From an uncultured Bacteroidales bacterium (lineage in GTDB: Bacteria > Bacteroidota > Bacteroidia > Bacteroidales > UBA932): a DNA stretch of 64,000 nt. This document shows, in pieces, positions 32,723 through 42,924 of this stretch. The position numbers and the translations under genes are program-made. The notes below the pieces were generated by a model. It was given only the letters and a program-made list of their open reading frames with translations. It did not search any database and was not told the DNA's origin. The DNA lies in contig CALVDH010000011.1 in the NCBI GenBank assembly GCA_944326235.1, forward strand, positions 1 through 64,000, read 5' to 3'. Positions within the stretch are counted from its first letter, which is position 1; the number at the start of each line of letters is the position of its first letter.

Positions 32723-33832
32723 ATGGACAAACTCGCAAAATACATCATCATCGCCGGAGCCACCGCCTTAGTCCTGTTCCTGGGCTGGTACTTCCGCACC
32801 GTTCTGCTCTACATAGCCATTGCCGTAGTCATATCCCTGATAGGCAAGCCTGTGGTCAAGGCCCTGACCTCCGTCCGCATCAAGAATTTCCACATCCCAA
32901 GATGGCTGGCCTCGGCACTTACGCTGGCGCTGATAGTGTGCGTATGCCTCTCCCTCTTCCTCCTGCTGGCTCCGATGATCGGACAGTTCGTCCATCTGCT
33001 CAACAACATGAGCCTGAGCACTCTGGGCTCCCAGGTATATGAGCCGTTGGAGAAGCTCAACGAATTTATCATCAAGTCCATCCCCTCGATTGACCCCGGA
33101 TTCCGGATAGAGCTGTATCTTTTCGACTATATCCGTGACTTCATCAACATCAACACATTCTCCAACATAATAGTGTCCCTCGCCTCCTTCATAGCGGACT
33201 TCGGCATTGCCGTATTTTCCGTCATCTTCATAGCGTTCTTCCTGCTCATGGAGAACGGTCTGATTACGGACCTGCTCACATCCATTGTCCCTGACCGCCT
33301 GGAGGACAATGTCCGCAGAGCCACCCGTTCCATCAACTCCCTGCTGTCCCGCTACTTCGTCGGCATATCCCTCGAATCTCTCTTCGTAGCCACACTCAAC
33401 AGCCTGGGACTCATATTCATCGTCAAGATGGACCCGCAGCTGGCCATAGTCGTGGGATTCGCCTCCGGCATACTCAACATCATTCCCTACCTCGGCCCCT
33501 TCATCGGAGACCTTCTGGCCGTGGTGATGGCCCTGATCTTCCACATCAACAACGCTGTGGAGATGCCCCTGCTCATCTTCCTGATCATAGTCCTGGCCAT
33601 ATTCATCGTTACCCAGTTCATCGACAACTATGTCTTCCAGCCCCTCATCTACTCCAACAGCGTCAAGGCCCATCCCCTGGAGATATTCCTCATCATCCTC
33701 ATCGCCGGGCAGATAAGCGGTGTCTTCGGCATCCTGATAGCCGTTCCCCTGTACACCGTCCTCAGAGTCATAGCCAGCGAGTTCCTCTCCGGCTCCAAGT
33801 TCGTACAGCGGATTACCCGGAACATCAGATAA
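32723..33832 (+). CDS. AI-2E family (PerM/TqsA) transporter
   Basis: A 369-residue membrane protein with about 8 transmembrane segments: two or three at the N-terminus, an extracytoplasmic region (about 90-140), and a C-terminal cluster with the family motif G-I-L-N-I-I-P-Y-L-G-P-F-I-G and the F-I-D-N-Y-V-F-Q-P segment near residue 300. Members export autoinducer-2, ions or other solutes; the substrate cannot be predicted. Ends convergently with the gyrA-TPR operon. Confidence 0.88.
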   Translation: MDKLAKYIIIAGATALVLFLGWYFRTVLLYIAIAVVISLIGKPVVKALTSVRIKNFHIPRWLASALTLALIVCVCLSLFLLLAPMIGQFVHLLNNMSLSTLGSQVYEPLEKLNEFIIKSIPSIDPGFRIELYLFDYIRDFININTFSNIIVSLASFIADFGIAVFSVIFIAFFLLMENGLITDLLTSIVPDRLEDNVRRATRSINSLLSRYFVGISLESLFVATLNSLGLIFIVKMDPQLAIVVGFASGILNIIPYLGPFIGDLLAVVMALIFHINNAVEMPLLIFLIIVLAIFIVTQFIDNYVFQPLIYSNSVKAHPLEIFLIILIAGQISGVFGILIAVPLYTVLRVIASEFLSGSKFVQRITRNIR

Positions 33833-33835
33833 GAT

Positions 33836-33873
33836 AAAAAGAGAGGCCGCACCGGACATCCGGCACGGCCTCT
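33836..33873 (-). terminator. Terminator of the gyrA-TPR operon
   Basis: AGAGGCCG (33842-33849) pairs with CGGCCTCT (33866-33873), with an inner CCGGA/TCCGG stem. On the minus strand it is followed by CTTTTTATC. Confidence 0.8.
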
Positions 33874-33901
33874 GACTCTATTCTGTCAGTACGTCAGTAG
33901 A

Positions 33902-35221
33902 TTACTGAACTCCCTCGGCTGTGAGGTAGTTGTTGTACTTCTCATATCCCTCGGCATACTTGGCGTCACGGGTACGGAACCTGAAGAACACCTGCTTCAG
34001 AGCGCTGGCCACAGCGACCTTGACATCCTTGTCCTCGGTCATGTTGAAAGCCTTCTCGAAGGGCTCGATGGACATCTCGAGGCATTTCTCGAACTCCTTC
34101 TGGAGAGCGTCATATCCCTCTACATCGTTGATGTCGAGAGCATTCATCTTGTCCTGAATAGCGATGGCCTCATCGAAATAGGTGTTGCCCACGGAGTAGA
34201 TACCGTAAACGTAGTTGGGATCCACCTCGGTGGAGCGGTAGTAGCACTTGATGGCATTGTCGATATCGCCGAGTCCCTTGTAGACATTACCCTCAGCATA
34301 GATGAGGGAAGCGTTGCCGGGCTCGTTCTTCTGGGCAGACTTGATCAGGTCGAGAATCTTCTGAGGATCATCGTTGGTCTCCATGTAGAGGTTGATCAGG
34401 GAAACGAGCACTGACTGGCTGGCGGGATACTTTGCGAAAGCATCGTTGAGATACTGCTTTGCCAGGTCGGTGTTGCCCTCGGACTTGGCTATCTCGGCGA
34501 GAGCCGAGGCCACGTCACCGTTCTGGTCATAACCGATGGCGATGCACTCGTCAAAGTACTTCTTGGCTTTCTCCTTGTTGCCGATGGCATTGTAAGCCAC
34601 ACCTGTATAGTAGACAATCATGCTGTCCACTGCGTTGACTACAGGGTTCTCGCTGCAGGGGAGAGACTCCTCGAAATAGAAGGCGGCCTTCTCCACATCG
34701 CCGAGAGTATAGTAGCTCATGGCGTCGTTCACGAACTTGTCGCGGAGCTGCACGAGCTTTTCGTTGAGAGCCTTGGTCTTGGAACCTTTGGCATCCACCT
34801 CTGCGGCCTTCAGATAAGCCTCGCGGGCCTGAACCAGCAGATCCTCATCCATGATGGGCTTGGTGATGATGACTACCTCGAGTACGCCTCCGGCATTGTA
34901 ATAGAGGTCGCGGAACTCATAGTGCTCTACATTATAGGCGGCACCGTTGACCTGAACCTGCTCCTCGGACAGGGGCTTGCTGCCTCCGAGAAGCATAGCC
35001 TCGGTCTTGGAGATACCGATCCACTGGTCTCCGAAGAGGGTGTTGTAGGCATCCAGAAACGCATCACCGTACTTGATCCAAGTATTGGGATTGGCGGCCT
35101 TCTTCTCATTTTCGGTTGCGGCTTTAGCCTTGTCTATGGAAGAAAGCAATTGATCTTTGTTCTGTGCTCCGGCGGTAAGCGCTACTGCCAGCATAGCAAC
35201 GGTCAATAAAATCTGTTTCAT
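33902..35221 (-). CDS. Secreted TPR protein downstream of gyrA
   Basis: A 439-residue protein with a signal peptide (ending A-G-A-Q, residue 20) and at least five or six TPR-like helix pairs from residue 120 to 350, including Y-Y-T-L-G-D-V-E-K-A-A-F-Y-F and G-L-G-D-I-D-N-A-I-K-C-Y. Probably periplasmic. It lies 53 bp after gyrA, a conserved neighbourhood in Bacteroidales. Function unknown. Confidence 0.85.
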   Translation of the reverse strand: MKQILLTVAMLAVALTAGAQNKDQLLSSIDKAKAATENEKKAANPNTWIKYGDAFLDAYNTLFGDQWIGISKTEAMLLGGSKPLSEEQVQVNGAAYNVEHYEFRDLYYNAGGVLEVVIITKPIMDEDLLVQAREAYLKAAEVDAKGSKTKALNEKLVQLRDKFVNDAMSYYTLGDVEKAAFYFEESLPCSENPVVNAVDSMIVYYTGVAYNAIGNKEKAKKYFDECIAIGYDQNGDVASALAEIAKSEGNTDLAKQYLNDAFAKYPASQSVLVSLINLYMETNDDPQKILDLIKSAQKNEPGNASLIYAEGNVYKGLGDIDNAIKCYYRSTEVDPNYVYGIYSVGNTYFDEAIAIQDKMNALDINDVEGYDALQKEFEKCLEMSIEPFEKAFNMTEDKDVKVAVASALKQVFFRFRTRDAKYAEGYEKYNNYLTAEGVQ

Positions 35222-35274
35222 GATTCTTTTGAATAAAGTTGTTTGTTTTATGTGTTTAGTATTTCTATTTCATT

Positions 35275-37776
35275 CTACAGTTCCTCTCCTGTCTCCTGCG
35301 CCTTCTCCTCGCTCTTGTTCACCACACAGACAGCTGCGATGGTATCTCCCTCACGCAGATTGATCAGCCTGACACCCTGGGTCGCACGTCCGGCCACACG
35401 GATATCGGAAACTGGCACGCGGATGGTGATTCCCGACTTGTTGATGATCATAAGGTCATTCTCGTCGGTGACCATCTTTATGGCTATCAGCTCGCCTGTC
35501 TTCTCTGTGATATTGAGGGTCTTCACGCCCTTGGCCCCGCGGCTGGTCACACGGTAGTCCTCCAGCGGGGAGCGCTTGCCGTAACCGTTGGCGCTGACCA
35601 CCATGATATTGCCCGGAGTCTCACCTTCCGCAGGTGCGGCCGCACATACCATGCCTATCACCTCATCGTCGTCCTCGATGCTGATGCCGCGGACTCCGGA
35701 TGCCGTACGTCCGATGGAGCGGGCGTCAGACTCATGGAAGCGCACGCACTTACCCTTGCGGGCAGCCAGCAGGATCTCGTTGTTCCCGTCGGTGAGCACG
35801 GCCTCGAGCAGTCCGTCTCCGTCCTTTATAGTGATCGCGTTCACGCCCTTCTGGCGGGGACGGGAGTAAGCCTCGAGCAGGGTCTTCTTGACGATACCCC
35901 TCTTGGTGGCCATCACGATATAATGGCTGTTGACGAAATCGGTGTCGTTGAGGTTGCCTACATTGAGATATGCACATACATGGTCGTCGGCCTCGATGCT
36001 GATGACATTCTGTATCGCGCGTCCCTTGGAGGCCTTGGTACCCTCGGGTATCTCGTATACCTTGAGCCAGTAGCACTTGCCCTTGTCCGTGAAGAAGAGC
36101 ATGGTGCTGTGGGTATTGGCCACGTAGATGTGCTCTATGAAGTCCTCGTCCTTGGTGGTACTGCCCTTGGAGCCCACGCCGCCGCGGTTCTGGAGGCGGT
36201 ACTCGGTCAGAGGGGTACGCTTGATATAGCCCGAATGGGAAATGGTGATGACCACGTCCTCGTCGGCGTAGAAATCCTCGGGGTTGAACTCGTCGGCCGA
36301 AGGCACGATCTCAGTCCGGCGGGGATCTCCGAATTTCTCCTTGAGTTCCTGAGTCTCCTGCTTGATGAGCGCATACTGCAGCGACTCATCCGACAGGAAG
36401 GCCGTCAGTTCCTCTATCAGGGCCACTACGGCATCATAGTCGGCACGCAGCTTCTCCCGGTCCATGCCGGTGAGCTGACCGAGGCGCATCTCCACGATGG
36501 CACCGGCCTGTATCTCACTGAATCCAAACTGCGTGCACAGTCCGTCACGGGCGTCCTGACGGCTTCTGGAAGCCCTTATGAGAGCGATTACCTCATCGAT
36601 GATGTCTATGGCCTTGAGCAGACCTGCGAGGATGTGCTCGCGCTTGCGGGCCTCGTTGAGATTGTACTGGGCACGGCGGACCACCACGTTGTGGCGGTGA
36701 CGGACGAAATACTTTATGAGCTGCCTGAGATTGAGCAGGCGGGGACGGCCGTCCACCAGCACCACGTTGTTGACAGAGAAGCTGGACTGGAGCGGAGTCA
36801 ACTTATAGAGAGTGTTGAGCACCACGTTCGCCACAGCGCCCATCTTGAGCTTGATGACTATGCGCATGCCCTTGTGGTCACTCTCGTCATTGATATACGC
36901 TATGCCTTCTATCTTCTTCTCCTCCACCAGCTTGGCTATATACTCTATCATCTCCCTCTTGTTCACCATGTAGGGAATCTCGGTAACTACTATCACCTCC
37001 CTGCCGGAGGGCTGTACCTCGATCTCGGTCTTCGAGCGGATGACGATGCGTCCGCGTCCTGTCTCGAAAGCGTCGCGGATACCTGCCAGGCCCTGGATGA
37101 TGCCCCCGGTGGGGAAATCCGGACCTTTTATATAATGCATCAGCTCTTCTACGGTGATGTCGTTGTTGTCGATGTAGGCGCAGATGGCGTCGGCCACCTC
37201 ACCCAGATTGTGGGGAGCCATGTTGGTCGCCATACCCACCGCGATGCCGGAGGAACCGTTGAGCAGGAGCAGGGGCGCCTTCGAGGGCAGCACCAGGGGC
37301 TCCTTGAGAGTCTCGTCGAAGTTGGGGGTGAAGTCCACCGTATCCTTGTCCAGGTCCTCCAGACATTCCTCGGCCAGCCTCCTGAAACGGGCCTCGGTAT
37401 AACGCATGGCGGCAGGGGGATCCCCGTCCACCGAGCCGAAGTTACCCTGGCCGTCCACGAGCATGTAGCGCATGCTCCAGTCCTGTGCCATGCGGACCAT
37501 TGCCTCGTATATACTTGAGTCTCCGTGCGGATGGTATTTACCCATCACCTCTCCCACGATACGGGCCGATTTCTTGTGCTGGCCTCCGGACGTAAGGCCG
37601 AGATCATACATACCGTACAGCACCCTGCGGTGCACCGGCTTGAGACCGTCCCTGACATCAGGCAGGGCCCTGGCCACAATAACGGACATGGAATAATCGA
37701 TATACGCCGTTTTCATCTCCGTCTCGATATCGACCTGCACTATTCTGCCCTGTGTTGTTTCTTCGTTTTCCATCAT
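35275..37776 (-). CDS. gyrA: DNA gyrase subunit A
   Basis: About 833 residues from the ATG ending at 37776 (the frame opens with a TTG 15 bp earlier). All GyrA parts are present: the winged-helix region with [12 protein letters not shown], the catalytic Tyr in A-M-R-Y-T-E-A-R, the coiled coil, and a C-terminal beta-pinwheel with the GyrA box [10 protein letters not shown] near residue 530. At the positions matching E. coli Ser83 and Asp87 it has Ser and Glu, so the common Ser83 quinolone-resistance change is absent. Divergent from clpC. Confidence 0.97.
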   Translation of the reverse strand: MMENEETTQGRIVQVDIETEMKTAYIDYSMSVIVARALPDVRDGLKPVHRRVLYGMYDLGLTSGGQHKKSARIVGEVMGKYHPHGDSSIYEAMVRMAQDWSMRYMLVDGQGNFGSVDGDPPAAMRYTEARFRRLAEECLEDLDKDTVDFTPNFDETLKEPLVLPSKAPLLLLNGSSGIAVGMATNMAPHNLGEVADAICAYIDNNDITVEELMHYIKGPDFPTGGIIQGLAGIRDAFETGRGRIVIRSKTEIEVQPSGREVIVVTEIPYMVNKREMIEYIAKLVEEKKIEGIAYINDESDHKGMRIVIKLKMGAVANVVLNTLYKLTPLQSSFSVNNVVLVDGRPRLLNLRQLIKYFVRHRHNVVVRRAQYNLNEARKREHILAGLLKAIDIIDEVIALIRASRSRQDARDGLCTQFGFSEIQAGAIVEMRLGQLTGMDREKLRADYDAVVALIEELTAFLSDESLQYALIKQETQELKEKFGDPRRTEIVPSADEFNPEDFYADEDVVITISHSGYIKRTPLTEYRLQNRGGVGSKGSTTKDEDFIEHIYVANTHSTMLFFTDKGKCYWLKVYEIPEGTKASKGRAIQNVISIEADDHVCAYLNVGNLNDTDFVNSHYIVMATKRGIVKKTLLEAYSRPRQKGVNAITIKDGDGLLEAVLTDGNNEILLAARKGKCVRFHESDARSIGRTASGVRGISIEDDDEVIGMVCAAAPAEGETPGNIMVVSANGYGKRSPLEDYRVTSRGAKGVKTLNITEKTGELIAIKMVTDENDLMIINKSGITIRVPVSDIRVAGRATQGVRLINLREGDTIAAVCVVNKSEEKAQETGEEL

Positions 37777-37884
37777 ATCTCTTATTTCCAAAACAAAACG
37801 CTAAAATACTCAAAATTTTGTAACTGCAAGCAGTAAATTTATTCAAAATATGATTATTTTAGTGCCCTCAAACTGCAAGAACTT

Positions 37885-40413
37885 ATGCGCGAACTCAATA
37901 TACTGGACAAAATACTTGAATATGCCCGCGAGGAAGCCGTCAGGACCGGGTGGATGAGCATCACCCCCGAGCATCTGGTCCTCGGAATGATAAGACACGG
38001 GGACAATGAGGCATGCCGCTTCCTCACCGACAGCGGCCTCTCCCTGGCCCGGCTCAAGTCCATGATACTGGACGAGATAGACCGCGGATGCTCCGTGCCG
38101 TACCGGGACACCGGACAGATCAGGCCGGATGCCGCGCTCCAGCACATCCTCAACACAGCCGCAGGCATACTGCACTCCCCGAAAGCCTCCCAGATACCGG
38201 ACACCATGGTGCTGCTGAGCATCATCCTGAAAGAGGACAACTCAGTCACCTCCGATATTGTCCTGGACATGGGCCTGGACTTCAACGACCGCTACGCCAC
38301 CATCCCGGGAGACAGGTACGACGACCCGCTTCCGGAAGATGACCTGGACATGGACTACGGGGACCCCGGCCGCGGCCGGACAGAGTCCCCCGAGGAGATA
38401 CTCGCCAGATTCGGCACCGACCTCACCGCCGCGGCCGCCGACGGCACCCTCGACCCTGTGACCGGAAGGGACAGGGAGATAGACCGTGCAATAGAAATTC
38501 TCTGCCGGAGGAAGAAGAACAACCCCATGATAGTCGGAGACCCCGGAGTCGGCAAGACAGCCCTGGCCGAAGGCATTGCACGGAGGATAGCCGACAGGAA
38601 TGTCCCCCTCGACCTGATGCACAAGAAGATCATCTCCATCGACCTGGCCGCGATGGTGGCCGGCACCAAGTTCCGCGGAGACTTCGAGGAACGGCTGCGC
38701 AAGGTCCTGGACGCGGTACAGGCCGACCCCGACAGAATCCTCTTCATAGACGAGATACACAACATAGTGGGAGCCGGCGGAGGAGGAGGTGCGATGGACG
38801 CCGCCGCCATCATCAAGCCGGCACTGTCCAGGGGCGGATTCCAGTGCATAGGCACCACCACATCCGACGAATACCGTAAGATCATCGAGAAAGACGGAGC
38901 CCTCGCCCGCCGGTTCCAGAAAGTGACCGTGGACCCGCCCTCCGACACCATGACCCTCAGGATACTCGAGGAACTCAAGCCGCATTACGAGCAGTTCCAC
39001 AACGTGACGTATACTCCGGAGGCCGTCAGCGCCTGCATCTCCCTATCCAACCGCTACATCACCTCGCGGCACCAGCCCGACAAGGCCATCGACGTCATGG
39101 ACGAGGCCGGAGCCGCCGTGCACATGGGACACAGTATGCCCGACCGCAGCATCATGGAGATGGGGCAGAAACTCAAGGAGCTCCGGAAGGTAAAACGGGA
39201 GCATCTGGAGAACAGCGACTTCGAAAAAGGCGCCAAGGCCATGAAACAGGAACTCGAGCAGCAGGAAAAGCTGGACCAGGCCACAGACCGCCTCAAGGAC
39301 AGGGCCGGCCGCCGAAAAGCCGTCGTCACCGAGAGCGAGATCATGCGCACAGTATCGGTCATGACCGGCATACCGGTAGAGAAAATGGCCGCATCCGAGA
39401 CCTCCCGCCTCGCCGGTCTCCGCCAGATCCTCAGCCGGAAAATCATCGGGCAGGACGAGGCCGTGGACAAGGTGGTCCGCGCCATCTCCCGCAACCGGGC
39501 CGGACTCCGGGACCCCGGCCGCCCCATCGGCTCCTTCCTCTTCCTGGGTCCCACGGGCGTGGGCAAGACCCATCTGGCCAAGACCCTCGCGGCACAGCTC
39601 TTCGACACCGGCGACGCCATCATCCGCCTGGACATGAGCGAGTACATGGAGAAAATATCCGTCACCCGCCTCATCGGCGCCCCTCCGGGATACGTCGGCT
39701 ATGACGAGGGCGGCCAGCTCAGCGAGAGAGTCCGGCAGAAACCCTACTCCGTAGTCCTGCTCGACGAGATCGAGAAAGCCCACCCCGACGTATTCAACAT
39801 CCTGCTGCAGATTCTCGACGAGGGACGCCTGACCGACAGCAACGGCCGCATCGTGGACTTCCGCAACACCGTCATCATCCTCACCTCCAACATAGGCAGC
39901 CGGGACATCAAGGACTTCGGCCGCGGCATCGGCTTCGGTTCCTCCGGAGAAATCTCGCAGCAACATCAGAAAGCACTGATCGACAAGGCGCTCGGACGGT
40001 CATTCACCCCCGAGTTCCTCAACCGCCTCGACGAGACCGTGTACTTCCGCAGCCTCACACGCACGGACGTGTCCGCCATCCTGGACATCGAGCTGGAGAC
40101 CCTGCACAGGCGCGTCGCCCAGGCCGGCTACAGCCTCCACCTCAGCACCCGCGCCAGGGAGTTCCTCTGCGACAAAGGCTACGACCCCGCATACGGCGCC
40201 CGTCCCCTCAAGAGAGCGGTACGCCGCTACCTCGAGGACCTCATAGCCGAGACCGTCATCTCCGGACTCAGGCCCGCCTCCCGCATCTCAGTAGATGTCA
40301 ATGAGGACAATACCGCCCTCACGGTCTCTGGCAGCACCGGCACAGACAGCGGCCTGAAACTCATTATGCCTGGAAGAAAATCCGCACACCGGAAAGAAGA
40401 ACCGGCGCACTAG
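37885..40413 (+). CDS. clpC: ClpC-type ATP-dependent protease ATPase subunit
   Basis: An 842-residue HSP100 protein. It has an N-terminal Clp repeat domain (residues 1-145), an AAA module with G-D-P-G-V-G-K-T (about 217) and I-L-F-I-D-E-I-H, a short middle region with an UVR-like helix (about 430-470, far shorter than ClpB), a second AAA module with G-P-T-G-V-G-K-T (about 553), and a C-terminal D2-small domain. A G-I-G-F-G loop near residue 680 could dock ClpP. It unfolds proteins for ClpP. The ATG at 37885 was chosen because the Clp_N domain begins there. Confidence 0.9.
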   Translation: MRELNILDKILEYAREEAVRTGWMSITPEHLVLGMIRHGDNEACRFLTDSGLSLARLKSMILDEIDRGCSVPYRDTGQIRPDAALQHILNTAAGILHSPKASQIPDTMVLLSIILKEDNSVTSDIVLDMGLDFNDRYATIPGDRYDDPLPEDDLDMDYGDPGRGRTESPEEILARFGTDLTAAAADGTLDPVTGRDREIDRAIEILCRRKKNNPMIVGDPGVGKTALAEGIARRIADRNVPLDLMHKKIISIDLAAMVAGTKFRGDFEERLRKVLDAVQADPDRILFIDEIHNIVGAGGGGGAMDAAAIIKPALSRGGFQCIGTTTSDEYRKIIEKDGALARRFQKVTVDPPSDTMTLRILEELKPHYEQFHNVTYTPEAVSACISLSNRYITSRHQPDKAIDVMDEAGAAVHMGHSMPDRSIMEMGQKLKELRKVKREHLENSDFEKGAKAMKQELEQQEKLDQATDRLKDRAGRRKAVVTESEIMRTVSVMTGIPVEKMAASETSRLAGLRQILSRKIIGQDEAVDKVVRAISRNRAGLRDPGRPIGSFLFLGPTGVGKTHLAKTLAAQLFDTGDAIIRLDMSEYMEKISVTRLIGAPPGYVGYDEGGQLSERVRQKPYSVVLLDEIEKAHPDVFNILLQILDEGRLTDSNGRIVDFRNTVIILTSNIGSRDIKDFGRGIGFGSSGEISQQHQKALIDKALGRSFTPEFLNRLDETVYFRSLTRTDVSAILDIELETLHRRVAQAGYSLHLSTRAREFLCDKGYDPAYGARPLKRAVRRYLEDLIAETVISGLRPASRISVDVNEDNTALTVSGSTGTDSGLKLIMPGRKSAHRKEEPAH

Positions 40414-41399
40414 CAGCCCTGCGGCCGCTCACCCTCGGGAAACATCCGGACATATTTCCGGCTTCCCGGGTTTAGAATCCGGATCATCATGTCCGCCTCC
40501 CCCGCCAGATGACGGAAGCGGCGGTCGCTCCGGATTTTACCCTCATGCACCCTCATACTGCCGTCAGGGGCGCAGAGAAACTCCACCGGCGGCCGGCAGC
40601 CCCGCTCCTCGAAGCCCAGCCGGGAGTATGAGCGGCCGCCGTACCACTCCAGGTCCGCGTAAGTCATCACCTCCAGCGGTCCTTCTGCCCCCTCATGCCT
40701 CCGCTCCTGCACGAAAGCCTCCAGCAGCCGGCCCATCCCACCGGTCACCCGCAGACCGCGGACCGAAGCGTATCTCTCCCATTCGTACGATATGCATGTC
40801 CTACAGGATGAAGTCCCGTCATCCATTCTCCTGCCCTCCGAGAACATGGCCACGGCCACCAGCTGCGGAGTCAGGTCCATCGGAGCCTCCGACCTCCCCG
40901 TCGAGCGGCTGCGGAACAGTCCCAGACGGAAAGGAGCCTTCACCGGACCGTAGATGTGGTTGCGCTCCAGAAAAGCCGCCGCCGTCTCCGCATTGATCCG
41001 CCGCACCCCGCAGTTCCGGGCGAACACCCTCTGTCCCCCTCCCAGCCGCACCCGGAGCATCGCACGGACCAAGGGCCCCGAGCCCCTCCAGCGGTCCTCA
41101 TAGAGGAACACCCGGTCCGGAGCGCCGGCCTCCTCCCCCGCCCTCACGATATCCTCCACCGTCCCGCCTTCAGAAAAATAATCCATAGGCACCATCACCA
41201 CAGCCAGCCCTTCCTCCCCGCAGCGCAGCACATTCAAACCGCCGATGCACATGCAGGCCACCATACCCTTAAGGCACCCGGCCACATCATTGTCCACCTG
41301 CCTGGCCACACCTGTCCCTGGAGCCATCCTGCACCCCCCGCCGGCATCACTGACACATCCTTTTATAAAATCCAGTATTTCCCTTTCAAAAACTCTCAT
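40410..41399 (-). CDS. Protein with a C-terminal acyltransferase-like domain seen in phage and homing-endonuclease proteins
   Basis: A 329-residue Cys- and Arg-rich protein. The C-terminal half shows the series F-L-E-R-N-H-I-Y-G, L-V-A-V-A-M-F, S-Y-E-W-E-R-Y-A-S, V-T-G-G-M-G-R-L-L, V-M-T-Y-A-D-L-E-W and Y-S-R-L-G-F-E. I recognise this as the GNAT-like domain often attached to endonuclease-like phage proteins (N-H-x-x-G ... T-Y-A-D-x-R-x-S). The N-terminal 120 residues have four or more Cys but no known domain. Function unknown. It overlaps the clpC 3' end by 4 bp (convergent). A -7 element lies 4 nt before its ATG. Confidence 0.55.
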   Translation of the reverse strand: MRVFEREILDFIKGCVSDAGGGCRMAPGTGVARQVDNDVAGCLKGMVACMCIGGLNVLRCGEEGLAVVMVPMDYFSEGGTVEDIVRAGEEAGAPDRVFLYEDRWRGSGPLVRAMLRVRLGGGQRVFARNCGVRRINAETAAAFLERNHIYGPVKAPFRLGLFRSRSTGRSEAPMDLTPQLVAVAMFSEGRRMDDGTSSCRTCISYEWERYASVRGLRVTGGMGRLLEAFVQERRHEGAEGPLEVMTYADLEWYGGRSYSRLGFEERGCRPPVEFLCAPDGSMRVHEGKIRSDRRFRHLAGEADMMIRILNPGSRKYVRMFPEGERPQGC

Positions 41400-41403
41400 G
41401 CCG

Positions 41404-41411
41404 CAAAATTA
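41404..41411 (-). promoter_or_regulatory. -7 promoter element abutting the ATG at 41399
   Basis: TAATTTTG, CGGC, ATG on the minus strand, the same sequence as before the MATE gene at 24445. The transcript would be leaderless. Confidence 0.5.
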
Positions 41412-41430
41412 CAACAGCTTCACATATTTT

Positions 41431-41461
41431 TTTGATTTTTCAATCTTTTTAACTACTTTTG
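41431..41461 (+). promoter_or_regulatory. Promoter of tRNA-Lys
   Basis: TTTG (41431-41434), 19-bp spacer, TACTTTTG (41454-41461): the full Bacteroides consensus, 18 bp before the tRNA. Confidence 0.8.
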
Positions 41462-41478
41462 CGGCCCATTACGACTAA

Positions 41479-41551
41479 GATCTGCTAGCTCAGTTGGTAG
41501 AGCACAACACTTTTAATGTTGGGGTCTTGGGTTCGAGCCCCAAGCAGATCA
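41479..41551 (+). tRNA. tRNA-Lys (anticodon TTT)
   Basis: A 73-nt cloverleaf: acceptor GATCTGC/GCAGATC, D-arm GCTC...GAGC, anticodon stem CAACA/TGTTG with loop CTTTTAA (anticodon TTT), T-arm TTGGG/CCCAA with loop TTCGAGC, discriminator A, no encoded CCA. Confidence 0.96.
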
Positions 41552-41572
41552 CGGAAATATTCACAAAACAAA

Positions 41573-41621
41573 ACATCCCGCAGACTCTTTCAACGATGAG
41601 TTCTGCGGGATGTCTGTTTTG
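41573..41621. terminator. Bidirectional terminator between tRNA-Lys and the glycan locus
   Basis: ACATCCCGCAGA (41573-41584) pairs with TCTGCGGGATGT (41602-41613). It has a T-rich tail on the plus strand and an A-rich lead that gives T residues on the minus strand, so it can end both the tRNA and the glycan operon. Confidence 0.8.
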
Positions 41622-41650
41622 TTGTGTGCCGTGCGCTTCGGCGGGAGGGC

Positions 41651-42892
41651 CTACAGCAGCAGCGAGCGGATGCCGTCCACGATGTAGCGGGCATCCTCGT
41701 CGGTCACGCAGGGACCGCTCGGCAGGCAGAGGCCGGTCCGGAAAAGGGACTCGCTCACGCCGCTGAGATAGGCCGGGCAGTCAGCGTACACCGGCTGGCG
41801 GTGCATGGGCTTCCACAGAGGGCGGGACTCGATGCCCAGGGCGTCCAGGCCCAGGCGGAGGGCCTCCACGTTGGTGCCGGGCTCGCAGTCGGTATGAGTC
41901 GTGTCAGCCGCATGGGTCACGCCGGCGGCTCCGCCCACTGCACCCCTGACGGCGTTGCGGTAGGCATTCTCCTGACCCTTGACGCGCAGGTCCGGGTCGA
42001 GGGTCACGGTGTTCAGCCAGTAGTTGCTGTCGTATCTCTCCGACGGGTTCTCGTGGAGGGTGATGCCGTCCACGTCCTTCATGAGCTCGCGGTAGAGGGC
42101 GCACATATGCCGGTGATGGGCGATGTGCCCGTCCGCCACCGTCATCTGGCCGCGGCCTATGCCCGCGCAGATGTTCGACATGCGGTAGTTGTACCCGATG
42201 CGCTCGTGCTGGTAGTAGGGATAGGACTCCCGGGCCTGGGTCGCGTAGAACATGATTTCGTTCTTGGCCGCAGCGTCGGGGCAGATGAGCGCCCCGCCGC
42301 CGGAAGTAGTGATCATCTTGTTCCCGTTGAACGACAGCACGCCGTAGCGGCCGAACGTGCCCAGCACCCTGCCGTCGTAACGGCTGCCGAAGCCCTCCGC
42401 GGCATCCTCGATGACCGGAATCTCATACCGGTCCGCTATCTCCATTATCCTGTCTATCTGATAGGGCATGCCGTACAGTGCCACCGGGATTATCGCCTTC
42501 GGCTTGCGGCCAGTCTTCGCCATGCGGTCACTGATGGCCTCCTCCAGCAGGTCCGGGTCCATGTTCCACGATTCCTTCTCGCTGTCCACGAACACCGGCC
42601 TCGCCCCGAGATACGTCACCGGATGCGACGACGCGCAGAACGTGAAGCTCTGCACCAGCACCTCGTCCCCCGGCCCCACACCGCACGCTATCAGCGCCAG
42701 ATGCACCGCTGCAGTACCCGACGACAGGGCCACCACCTCCCTGTCCTGTCCGACGAACCTCTTCAGGTCGTCCTCAAAACCGTTCACATTCGGTCCCAGA
42801 GGCACCACCCAGTTGGTATCGAAGGCCTCCTGTATGAAGCCCTGCTCCGCCCCGCTCATGTGCGCGAGGCAGAGGTAGATTCTTTTTCCCAT
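41651..42892 (-). CDS. DegT/DnrJ/EryC1/StrS-type aminotransferase
   Basis: About 413 residues from the ATG ending at 42892; the longer frame has no support and would overlap the GNAT gene. PLP-binding features: S-S-G-T-A-A-V-H-L-A, E-D-A-A-E-G-F-G and the Schiff-base Lys in S-F-N-G-N-K-M-I. It transfers an amino group from glutamate to a keto sugar nucleotide, probably to a UDP-4-keto sugar as in PglE. It is the last gene of the glycan locus and, with the phosphoglycosyl transferase at 46266, may define the first, reducing-end sugar. A 30-residue Ala/Gly/Thr-rich insertion around residue 330 is unusual. Confidence 0.82.
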   Translation of the reverse strand: MGKRIYLCLAHMSGAEQGFIQEAFDTNWVVPLGPNVNGFEDDLKRFVGQDREVVALSSGTAAVHLALIACGVGPGDEVLVQSFTFCASSHPVTYLGARPVFVDSEKESWNMDPDLLEEAISDRMAKTGRKPKAIIPVALYGMPYQIDRIMEIADRYEIPVIEDAAEGFGSRYDGRVLGTFGRYGVLSFNGNKMITTSGGGALICPDAAAKNEIMFYATQARESYPYYQHERIGYNYRMSNICAGIGRGQMTVADGHIAHHRHMCALYRELMKDVDGITLHENPSERYDSNYWLNTVTLDPDLRVKGQENAYRNAVRGAVGGAAGVTHAADTTHTDCEPGTNVEALRLGLDALGIESRPLWKPMHRQPVYADCPAYLSGVSESLFRTGLCLPSGPCVTDEDARYIVDGIRSLLL

Positions 42893-42924
42893 AAGATTTC
42901 TATGATTTATAAATAGAATATTGA

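Noticed and set aside
35734..37518. Long plus-strand frame opposite gyrA (594 codons).
   Set aside because: It mirrors the codon pattern of gyrA, has no recognisable domain, and gyrA is certain. The same holds for the long frames at 5099-6280, 10888-11901, 28058-29221 and 32768-33859.
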